DNA from: Aquificaceae bacterium UBA2488
GTDB lineage: Bacteria > Aquificota > Aquificia > Aquificales > Aquificaceae
NCBI GenBank assembly: GCA_002341805.1
Contig: DDOS01000124.1
Span: 892 to 18,277, forward strand
Length of the DNA: 17,386 nt
Reading direction: 5' to 3'
Part shown: piece after piece, positions 7,713 through 14,589 of the stretch
Numbering within the stretch: the stretch's first letter is position 1
Layout of the letters: every line of letters begins with the position of its first letter
The notes under the pieces: generated by a model
Told to the model about the DNA's origin: nothing
Databases searched by the model: none
What the model saw: the letters and a program-made list of their open reading frames with translations, nothing else
Position numbers and translations under genes: made by a program

Positions 7713-7778
7713 TCTATACAAAAATTAACAAAATCTTAACCAGAAATTAACCAAATTTTAATATTTAGCATGTATAAT
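7704..7778 (+). promoter_or_regulatory. Promoter of the rightward receptor with an 11-bp TTAAC array
   Basis: Plus strand: TTAAC occurs at 7704, 7725, 7736 and 7747, and TTAAT at 7758. The last four are spaced exactly 11 bp apart (units TTAACAAAATC, TTAACCAGAAA, TTAACCAAATT), and 7704 is 21 bp further up. A perfect TATAAT -10 sits at 7773-7778, starting 15 bp after the last repeat, and there is no -35. Bacillus PhoP (TTAACA repeats), cyanobacterial Pho boxes (CTTAACC) and E. coli PhoB (11-bp TGTCA units) all use this period. I infer a PhoB/PhoP-like response-regulator site. Confidence 0.6.
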
Positions 7779-7811
7779 TCTGAGAAATAAATTTTTGGAG
7801 GTTTAACAAGT

Positions 7812-10214
7812 ATGAGAAAGAGGCTTATCTATCTGTGTGTTGGTATCTCCTTATTTTACGTAGAAGCTTTTTCTAAGACAGAAAAAGAGATAAATGTAAA
7901 TGTCTCTTCTAGTAGTTATACCAAAAACAAAGAAACTAAAAAAGAAAAAAGGTATAAAAGAGAACTCCTTAAGCTAAAGGATAAACATGTTTTTAAATCC
8001 ACATATAGCATAAAGGTGATAAAGGGAAAGCAACTCCAAGTGGCAGGTCCAGCAGGTGGTTCTGCTCAAGCGCTATCGTATGCTCCAGGTGTAGCTATAA
8101 GCAGTTTTGGATTTAATGGTTCTAGAAAAGCCTCTATAGTATTAAATGGTATAAGACAAGGATGGGGTGGATTTACGGGAGCTACTGGTATAGACAATGG
8201 TTCTATAGGTATAACCTTTGATGGTGTTCCAATGGTCAACCCTGCCACTGGTCTTTGGGAATCAAATCAAATACCTCAATTAGACGTAATCCAAGGTATA
8301 AGGGTTATATACGGTCCCGGAAATCCAAAAAGTAGATGGTATAACAATTTAGGAGGTCAGATTGAATTTATACCACTACAACCCACTAAGCAGATGGGTG
8401 GTTTTGTGGATATGTCTTATGGTAGTTTTGATACTCAAAATATTTTTGGCGCTTTTAATACAGGAGATATAAAAGGATGGAGAACAGTTGTTGCCTTTGG
8501 AGCAGGAACAGATCATAGCTATATAAAATCTGCAGATGGATACAATTATCCATCAACAAACTATGCATTTTATGCAAAAACCAAGAAAGTATTCTTAAAT
8601 GGTGATGGAGACTTATCTTTTGGTGTTTATGCATCTAGATCTGTATACTGGAGAGAGCGCCCTGTACCTATATCCCCAATACCAGGCATTACAGTAGACC
8701 GAACACCAAACACTCCTCTTCTTAGCCAAGCTACCACAGGCTTTTATACAGCTCCTAATTTTGATGTATTACACAAAAGAGATGAAAATGAAACCCGTAT
8801 AGTGTATTCAAAAATAAACATAAACTTAGACAAAAACTTAAGCTTACATAACCTCATATGGTATAGATTTGGCAAAAGACTCCATATAAACTATAGCAAC
8901 TATGGTACTACTCCATCGGGAGAGCCAGGCTCTACTTCTGCATACGAGTACAATAATCCTACAACAAATGTGTATGGCGATAAACTATACATGGAGTTAG
9001 ACAAATTTTATCATAACAATATAGCCTTTGGCGGATATTTCATATACACAAGATATAATTCTAGAAACGCTTTTTGGAATCCTGCAGTGGAACTTGCTCC
9101 TGGTGTTTTTGGAAGTGCAAGCGTGCCAAACGCCAAATATAGAAGTAATTATTGGGATGTTACTGATTTAGCTGCATTTTTACAAGATAGAATCACTTTT
9201 GACAAATTTAGTATAGAACCAGGTATAAGATGGGTAGATTTTAAAACTGATTATAGCAATGATACTTGTTCAGATTTTTCGTTAGCTTGCCAATTAAATC
9301 CAAGTGGTAACGAAGGTAAGCTCTCTTCTACTCATACAGATTTTTCTCACTTAGAACCGTCTATAAGCTTATCCTATGAACTTTACAAAGGTATTTCCAT
9401 ATATGGAAACTATGCAGAAGCCTATAAAATACCAGAAAACGGTGGTGGAGGTGGTCCTTATCAATCTGTGCCTGCCTCGGAACTTCATTTAGAAAAGTCT
9501 CAGCAGTATCAAATGGGTGTTAAGGTATTAGAAAATCATATAAAATATGGCCATAAAATATTTTTAGGAGCAAACTATTTCCATATGCTATTTACTCATC
9601 TTTTCTTTCCGATATACGATGCAAATGGAAATTATTTAGGAGATGGAGCTGGTGATTCTGTTTATAAGGGTGTAAACTTATTCGCAGATTATTATCCTAC
9701 AAGAAAATTGTATATATGGACAAACGCCACTTTTGAAAAAGCAAATTTTCCTAACTACACTTTTACCAATGCAAATGGCCAAGTTACAAACGCTGGAAAC
9801 TTACCAGTATCTTATGTGCCAAATACTTTGTTTAACTTAGGCGTTTCTTATCATTACTTAGTTAACTATTTTGGTGGTACTATAATAACTCCATCTGCGT
9901 GGTTCCAGTATGTAGGGTCTCAGCATATATTTAACAACCTTACTGGTTTACCTGATAATACCTCTATGCCAAGCTATAACACTCTAAATGCTAGCTTAGA
10001 ATTTGAAATCTTACCCACTTTAAAACTATCAAAACAGGCTAAGCTAAAGGATGTAAAGCTAACTTTAACTGCTTTAAATATAACTAACAAAAAATACAAT
10101 GAGTTTGAATATATATCAAGTGGTGGGCTTTACGGTACTCCAAACGGTGGTTATATATTAGCTTACCCAGGCATGCCGTTTACAGCCTATGTATCTTTGA
10201 GGGCAGATTTTTAA
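7812..10214 (+). CDS. TonB-dependent outer-membrane receptor (800 aa)
   Basis: A second TonB-dependent receptor, not a close copy of the leftward one. A signal peptide covers about residues 1-22 (MRKRLIYLCVGISLFYVEAFS). INVNV at 27-31 is a probable TonB box at almost the same position as in the neighbour. The plug domain is about 55-195, with GGSAQALSYAPGVAISSFG, GIDNGSIGITFDGVPMVNP, VIYGPGN and NNLGGQIEFIPLQ. A large beta-barrel follows, ending YVSLRADF with the terminal Phe used for outer-membrane assembly. The ATG is preceded by GGAGGT at 7797-7802. Two cysteines near residue 490 (DTCSDFSLACQ) could form a loop disulfide. The gene lies just upstream of exbB-exbD-tonB, whose products should energise it. 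The ligand is unknown; shared regulation suggests phosphate starvation. Confidence 0.93.
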   Translation: MRKRLIYLCVGISLFYVEAFSKTEKEINVNVSSSSYTKNKETKKEKRYKRELLKLKDKHVFKSTYSIKVIKGKQLQVAGPAGGSAQALSYAPGVAISSFGFNGSRKASIVLNGIRQGWGGFTGATGIDNGSIGITFDGVPMVNPATGLWESNQIPQLDVIQGIRVIYGPGNPKSRWYNNLGGQIEFIPLQPTKQMGGFVDMSYGSFDTQNIFGAFNTGDIKGWRTVVAFGAGTDHSYIKSADGYNYPSTNYAFYAKTKKVFLNGDGDLSFGVYASRSVYWRERPVPISPIPGITVDRTPNTPLLSQATTGFYTAPNFDVLHKRDENETRIVYSKININLDKNLSLHNLIWYRFGKRLHINYSNYGTTPSGEPGSTSAYEYNNPTTNVYGDKLYMELDKFYHNNIAFGGYFIYTRYNSRNAFWNPAVELAPGVFGSASVPNAKYRSNYWDVTDLAAFLQDRITFDKFSIEPGIRWVDFKTDYSNDTCSDFSLACQLNPSGNEGKLSSTHTDFSHLEPSISLSYELYKGISIYGNYAEAYKIPENGGGGGPYQSVPASELHLEKSQQYQMGVKVLENHIKYGHKIFLGANYFHMLFTHLFFPIYDANGNYLGDGAGDSVYKGVNLFADYYPTRKLYIWTNATFEKANFPNYTFTNANGQVTNAGNLPVSYVPNTLFNLGVSYHYLVNYFGGTIITPSAWFQYVGSQHIFNNLTGLPDNTSMPSYNTLNASLEFEILPTLKLSKQAKLKDVKLTLTALNITNKKYNEFEYISSGGLYGTPNGGYILAYPGMPFTAYVSLRADF

Positions 10215-10220
10215 TGTTTA

Positions 10221-10252
10221 TTAATAAAAAATTAACAATATGCTTATATAAT
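10221..10252 (+). promoter_or_regulatory. Promoter of exbB-exbD-tonB with paired 11-bp repeats
   Basis: TTAAT at 10221 and TTAAC at 10232 are 11 bp apart, and a perfect TATAAT -10 at 10247-10252 starts 15 bp after the second repeat, the same geometry as at both receptor promoters. There is no -35 hexamer. An additional TTAAT at 10211 overlaps the receptor stop codon. The predicted transcript begins near 10259, immediately before the AGGAGG ribosome site at 10260-10265. Confidence 0.55.
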
Positions 10253-10271
10253 GGCTTTTAGGAGGACGCAT

Positions 10272-10703
10272 ATGGATTTAGGTATGCTTCATGAGTTTGT
10301 TTTTGCTTTGATGTTTTTGATGTTTTTGGTATCAAACTATGTAATAATTATGAAATTTATTCAATTTCGCAAAAAGCCAAACACCTCTTTCGGCGAGGTT
10401 TCTTCTTGGATGCATTCCTTCAAAGATGGGTTGTGGTGGCTTGACTTTTGTGCTACTACATCCCCTTTGGTGGGGCTTTTAGGAACCATAATGGCACTTA
10501 TTGAAGCTTTTCAAAGATTGTCCGCCATGGGTATATCTGGAGCTACGGAGATTACCAAAGCTATAGGTTTTGCCTTAGTGGCCACTGCTATAGGTATCTT
10601 ATTATCTTTGTGGAATTATTTTTTCTTTAAATTTTTTAATTCCAGGCTTGGCCTATATAAAGATAAGACCAAGAATAAACTAATTCAGGAGCTACTAGCA
10701 TGA
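10272..10703 (+). CDS. exbB: ExbB/TolQ/MotA-family proton channel subunit
   Basis: Inner-membrane subunit of the proton-driven motor that energises TonB. The 143-residue protein has three transmembrane helices (about 5-27, 58-80, 95-120). The hallmark segment of the family spans TM2 and TM3: ATTSPLVGLLGTIMALIEAF, then EITKAIGFALVATAIGILLS. It lacks the larger cytoplasmic loop of the ~240-residue E. coli ExbB, as is common in compact versions. I place the start at 10272 because AGGAGG (10260-10265) is 6 nt upstream; the in-frame ATG at 10251 overlaps the -10 hexamer and has no ribosome site. The stop overlaps the exbD start (ATGA). Its place between a receptor gene and exbD/tonB supports ExbB over TolQ or MotA. 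Confidence 0.9.
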   Translation: MDLGMLHEFVFALMFLMFLVSNYVIIMKFIQFRKKPNTSFGEVSSWMHSFKDGLWWLDFCATTSPLVGLLGTIMALIEAFQRLSAMGISGATEITKAIGFALVATAIGILLSLWNYFFFKFFNSRLGLYKDKTKNKLIQELLA

Positions 10704-11128
10704 AAGAAGATAAAAGATATTTAGCTCTTCTTCTCTTAGAAGACGAGTATGAAGAGAAAGAAGAAATCCAGATAATACCTACTATAGATGTGATGATGTT
10801 TTTGTTGGTATTTTTTATACTATATACTCTAAATGTTATACCTATGTTCCGGCAGTCTATAGTGCTTCCCTCTACCAAAACGGCACAAAAAGATAATATT
10901 AAAAAAGTGTTCAAAGTATTTGTAGATGCAAATGGAAATATTAGTGCGAAAGGCAATATATACGGCTTAAATGCTATTAAAAACTATATAAAAGAAAATA
11001 AAAACCAAATAAGTTCTATACTTATAATAGCAGATAAGGATTGTAAACTTGATAAAATAATGCATCTTTTAGATATCTTCAAAGAAGAAGGTATAGCTAA
11101 TGTTGGTATAGCAAGTAAAAAACAATGA
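10700..11128 (+). CDS. exbD: ExbD/TolR-family biopolymer transport protein
   Basis: Partner of ExbB in the proton channel that drives TonB. The 142-residue protein has a short acidic cytoplasmic N-terminus, then IQIIPTIDVMMFLLVFFILYTL as its single transmembrane helix. Asp30 in this helix matches the essential proton-carrying Asp of ExbD (Asp25 in E. coli). The periplasmic domain follows from about residue 55, with the typical VFVDANGNI, the IIADKDCKLDKIMHLLD stretch and a closing GIANVGIASKK. The start overlaps the exbB stop and its own stop overlaps the tonB start (both ATGA), so the three genes are probably translationally coupled and co-regulated. Confidence 0.92.
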   Translation: MKEDKRYLALLLLEDEYEEKEEIQIIPTIDVMMFLLVFFILYTLNVIPMFRQSIVLPSTKTAQKDNIKKVFKVFVDANGNISAKGNIYGLNAIKNYIKENKNQISSILIIADKDCKLDKIMHLLDIFKEEGIANVGIASKKQ

Positions 11129-11868
11129 ATAACATTATTGACGCAAGAGAAAAGACAACTGCTATAACAGGTAGTTTAATACTAAGTTTAGCTATAGCAC
11201 TAAGTATATACTATATAAAACTTCCTCTGATTCCAAAAGAAAAAACAAAATATATAAAACTTCAAATAGTGGAGTACAATGAACCAAAACTAAAACCTAT
11301 TACAAAACCACAACCCCATAAACAAATAAAAAAATCAACCAAACATATAGAAAGAAAGCCAATAGAAAAACCTCAGCCAAAATTAGAAAAACCTAATATA
11401 AAGCAAGTAAAAAATAACATAACAACACCGACACCTATACCAGCACCACCTAAACCCATCAAAGAAGAACCTAAAAAACAAGTACAGCCACAACTCCAGC
11501 CTCAAATAAAGAATATGCCTAAAATATCTCTATCTTCTTCTCAACCAACAAAGCCAACCCCTTCAAATCCTCCAGTAAATTTGCTTGATGCTTACTTATC
11601 AAGAATTCAGGTTCTCATAGAAGAGCACAAGAGATATCCAAGAGAAGCTAAGAGATTTGGAGTACAAGGTAGAGTATTATTAAAAGTATATATATCAAAA
11701 GATGGTTATATAGAAAGTGTTTATGTAGTCAGAAGTAGTGGAAGCTATATTCTAGACAATGCTGCCAAAGAACTTATCGCATCTCTTAGAAAAGTACCTC
11801 CCCCTCCAGGTAAAAAAGCGCTCAGTTTTATAGTGGGCATAAATTACCATTTAGATGATGGAGATTAA
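11125..11868 (+). CDS. tonB: TonB energy-transducing protein
   Basis: Spans the periplasm to transmit the ExbB/ExbD proton-motive signal to outer-membrane receptors. The 247 residues show one N-terminal transmembrane anchor (about 13-31), a long Pro/Lys-rich extended linker (about 52-150, many KP and PKP repeats) and a C-terminal TonB domain (about 153-243). Its key features are RIQVLIEEHKRYP (the conserved Tyr-Pro at 171-172), GVQGRVLLKVYISKDGYIES and VPPPPGKKALSFIVGINYHL. Three-gene layout and receptor neighbours make the assignment safe. The final bases overlap the convergent phosphoesterase gene: both stop codons share TTAA at 11865-11868. Confidence 0.93.
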   Translation: MNNIIDAREKTTAITGSLILSLAIALSIYYIKLPLIPKEKTKYIKLQIVEYNEPKLKPITKPQPHKQIKKSTKHIERKPIEKPQPKLEKPNIKQVKNNITTPTPIPAPPKPIKEEPKKQVQPQLQPQIKNMPKISLSSSQPTKPTPSNPPVNLLDAYLSRIQVLIEEHKRYPREAKRFGVQGRVLLKVYISKDGYIESVYVVRSSGSYILDNAAKELIASLRKVPPPPGKKALSFIVGINYHLDDGD

Positions 11869-11880
11869 TCATCATCTTTT
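11853..11880 (+). terminator. Possible terminator of the exbB-exbD-tonB operon
   Basis: An 8-bp perfect stem, AGATGATG (11853-11860) and CATCATCT (11870-11877), with a 9-nt loop holding the tonB stop codon, is followed by TTT. The stem is AT-rich and the T run short, so it may be weak. Its arms encode the last Asp codons of tonB and of the opposing gene. On the minus strand no T run follows. Confidence 0.35.
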
Positions 11881-14546
11881 CCTATAAAGGCACTTATGGG
11901 TGCATGCTTTTCCTTGGCTAAAGTTTTTATATACTCCATTAGCTTCTTATATGCCAATATGCCTTTGTTAGCTATATATATTTGCTTTAGCTGTTCTTTA
12001 GAAGATACTTTTAATAGTGAAGTAGGGGTAAAAAGATCGCTAGTTTTTGGCTTATATTGATAAAGATATTCACCTTTTAATCCAAGCTTTTGCCTTAACT
12101 TTAGATCATCAGAACATGAACCTGGATTTATAGACATTTTTACTTCCATTGGTTTTACTTTTATTGGCTTAAAATTTGGTTTATTTGTCCATATATCATA
12201 AAAGCCATAAGCAGTTTGATCCCATTGAGACATAGGTCCTAAACCAAAGGCTAACTCTATAGTTTTGACTATATCCACTTGAGAATACTTTTTGGTATCG
12301 ATATATCCTCTTTTTACCCAAGGAGATATAGCTAAAGCTAAGGTTCTATGAGCATCAATATGATCTACTCCTGACTGAGCATCATCTTCTGTAATCATTA
12401 TAAGCATATGTTTGTAGTAAGGAGTATGTGAAAGATAATCTATAAATTTGCCTGTAGCGTGATCGTTATTAGCTACATAATATTTTGGTGTATAATAACA
12501 AGGGTTTAAACCCGCAGTATGATCATCTGGTAACCATATATAGATAAATCTTGGAAACTTATCCTCTTTTTGTAGTTTTTTAAGGTAATTTATAGCCTTT
12601 TTGGCTCTGTAAGTATCTAATATCATCCTGTCCCAGCCTGGATAGGGATAAGCAAGATACTTCTTCATTTTATCTGAAATATCCCCCTCTTGGTTTCTTG
12701 ATACAAACTCTCCAAAATCCACAAAGCTTATATGATGTTTTAAAAGCTTGTTAAATAGGTATAAATTTCCTGGATAAGAAATCCAAGGATTTGAATATAA
12801 TCCATTTAGGCTTTTAAGATCATGGTATATAACAAAAGGATTATCTGGTCCAGAGCCTACACTGCCCCATCCGCCACCATCGTATCTTTTTTGACCTATA
12901 TAATCAGACCAACCTGGATTTTCCACTAGTCCTCTATGTGAATAATACATAGACCAAGCTTTCTGTACAAAATCAGAATCAGAGGCCCCAGTAGTCCATT
13001 GATGCCCTTGAGCAGTAACCTCACCATCTGCATAAAAATTTGCAAAAAGAGTATAATGATCCGCCAAATTAAATAGATTTGGTAGCTCTTTCTTAGTATA
13101 AAAAGCTAAGTGTGGATCTGCCCAAGCTCCAGCTTTTTTATAAGCACCAAAATCCTCATCAAAGGTTTTGTTTTCTCTTAATATAAAAACCACATATTTT
13201 ATATGTTTGTGTAGAAAAGAAGATAGTTGTTTATTTATATTGTGTATTTTTTGGCGCTGTTGTAGTAAAAATCTATCGTCTCTTAAAGCTATATATGTAT
13301 AATAATCATGATTTTTATAAAAATTCTCTAAGGATACCTTTTGGATAAGTCCATGCATCATGTTACCTACCCATTGGCCATTCACGTTTGGTCCAGAGCC
13401 CAAACCTTTAGCACTAACGATATAGAGATTATTTTTACCTAAATAGATGGACGTAGGATACCATCCTGTGGGTATATAGCCTAAAAATTTTTTTGCTTTT
13501 AGATCATAAACAGCTATATCATTATTGCCAGCGTTTGCTACAAATATTTTATAGTTTTTGCAAGCCAAGGCATCTGGATATGATCCGTATTTAGCACCTT
13601 CAAAAGGAGCATCGTCTAAATATCCAACACTATCTTTCTTGATATTCACCAAAGCTATTTTATCTATGTTAGTAAGAGCTATAGCTATCTTATCATCATT
13701 TAATTTACACATAGCTGTTGGATGGATTCCAGCTTTATAGTTTTTAGGGGATGTTTTATAACCAACCCAAATATACTTTTCTAATTTAAGGTCGTTTTTA
13801 TTTAGTATTGCTATTTTATTGTCTCCCCATAGGCTTACTATAATTTTATTTCCTACTAAGAGTGCTTGATATGGGTAAGAGCCTACGTTTTGATATTTTA
13901 TTTTTCCAGTTTTTAGATTTATCTTAGCTATAGCATTTGATAAAAGCCCTAATACATAAGCATTCTTCTCTTCTTTATCCGTTATCACATAGTCTGGATA
14001 GAAAAGCCTATGCCCATTTAAAATAGTACCTTGATAATAATATGGGTACTGGGTTTTTGGAAAAGGGTAAAATTTTAGATTATAAGATTTAACTAAGGAT
14101 AGTTTGTCATCGTTTAAGCTAAATACTAACAGGTTATCAGAATATCCACCAGTTACATATATATGTTTAGTGGAAGGTCCTACAAACAAACCATTATAAA
14201 AGCTTTGATTTGGAATGCCTTTATCCGAATAATCCTTATAAGCTTTTAAGGTGTATACATGTTTCAGTGAATCAGCATCGTATAAAGATATGGTGTGAGC
14301 GGCTGTGGCACCGTTTGACAATACAAATAAAAATTTACCGCTCTTTTTTACAGCGCTAGGAAAATTTGGAGTACCATTTATAAGTCCAACAGGTGATACA
14401 TACCTTGAAGTGGGAATTTGATGAGTATAGTTATATATATTAAACTGATTTACATAGACGGGCTCATTTAATATAAATATGCTACTTAAGTTATTAGCTA
14501 AACTAACACCAGTCAAAATCCACAACAAAGCTAAGAATCTCTTCAT
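11865..14546 (-). CDS. Secreted YncE-like beta-propeller / phosphoesterase fusion protein
   Basis: An exported 893-residue two-domain protein. A signal peptide is seen at about 1-18 (MKRFLALLWILTGVSLA). Residues ~60-405 contain repeated blades of a YncE-type beta-propeller (for example YVTGGYSDNLLVFSL, LWGDNKIAILN, IFVANAGNNDIAVYDL, GWYPTSIYL). Residues ~447-780 are a phosphoesterase of the acid phosphatase/phospholipase C superfamily: VVFILRENKTFDEDFG (Glu458-Asn459, Thr461), PDDHTAGL (Asp674, Asp675, His676), ITEDDAQSGVDHIDAHRT (Glu720, Asp721, Asp722, Asp728, His729, His733). These are the expected metal and catalytic residues. It probably hydrolyses organic phosphate esters in the periplasm or outside. 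No Shine-Dalgarno is seen; a TTAAT/TTAAC pair lies upstream. The substrate is unknown, and phospholipase activity is possible. Confidence 0.88.
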   Translation of the reverse strand: MKRFLALLWILTGVSLANNLSSIFILNEPVYVNQFNIYNYTHQIPTSRYVSPVGLINGTPNFPSAVKKSGKFLFVLSNGATAAHTISLYDADSLKHVYTLKAYKDYSDKGIPNQSFYNGLFVGPSTKHIYVTGGYSDNLLVFSLNDDKLSLVKSYNLKFYPFPKTQYPYYYQGTILNGHRLFYPDYVITDKEEKNAYVLGLLSNAIAKINLKTGKIKYQNVGSYPYQALLVGNKIIVSLWGDNKIAILNKNDLKLEKYIWVGYKTSPKNYKAGIHPTAMCKLNDDKIAIALTNIDKIALVNIKKDSVGYLDDAPFEGAKYGSYPDALACKNYKIFVANAGNNDIAVYDLKAKKFLGYIPTGWYPTSIYLGKNNLYIVSAKGLGSGPNVNGQWVGNMMHGLIQKVSLENFYKNHDYYTYIALRDDRFLLQQRQKIHNINKQLSSFLHKHIKYVVFILRENKTFDEDFGAYKKAGAWADPHLAFYTKKELPNLFNLADHYTLFANFYADGEVTAQGHQWTTGASDSDFVQKAWSMYYSHRGLVENPGWSDYIGQKRYDGGGWGSVGSGPDNPFVIYHDLKSLNGLYSNPWISYPGNLYLFNKLLKHHISFVDFGEFVSRNQEGDISDKMKKYLAYPYPGWDRMILDTYRAKKAINYLKKLQKEDKFPRFIYIWLPDDHTAGLNPCYYTPKYYVANNDHATGKFIDYLSHTPYYKHMLIMITEDDAQSGVDHIDAHRTLALAISPWVKRGYIDTKKYSQVDIVKTIELAFGLGPMSQWDQTAYGFYDIWTNKPNFKPIKVKPMEVKMSINPGSCSDDLKLRQKLGLKGEYLYQYKPKTSDLFTPTSLLKVSSKEQLKQIYIANKGILAYKKLMEYIKTLAKEKHAPISAFIGKDDD

Positions 14547-14552
14547 GGATAG

Positions 14553-14585
14553 TATTTAATCATAATATTGTTAAAATTATATTAA
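14553..14585 (-). promoter_or_regulatory. Control region of the phosphoesterase gene with an 11-bp repeat pair
   Basis: Minus strand: TTAAT (14585-14581) and TTAAC (14574-14570) are 11 bp apart, as at the three TonB-system promoters. The -10 is less clear: TAAATA (14558-14553) would start 16 bp after the second repeat and give a leaderless message; TATGAT (14564-14559) is the other option. The whole gap to the asnB stop is only 43 bp, so the promoter must lie here or read through from asnB. Confidence 0.4.
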
Positions 14586-14589
14586 GTTT

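Noticed and set aside
7682..7778. Fur-type iron box for the receptors
   Set aside because: I see no GATAAT-based inverted repeats; the visible pattern is direct TTAAC repeats at 11 bp.
10251..10271. ATG at 10251 as the exbB start
   Set aside because: It overlaps the TATAAT promoter hexamer, lacks a ribosome site, and adds residues that the family does not have; the ATG at 10272 follows AGGAGG.
10636..10956. Minus-strand open frame of 106 residues across exbB/exbD
   Set aside because: It is antisense to two well-supported, coupled genes; its hydrophobicity mirrors their membrane segments.
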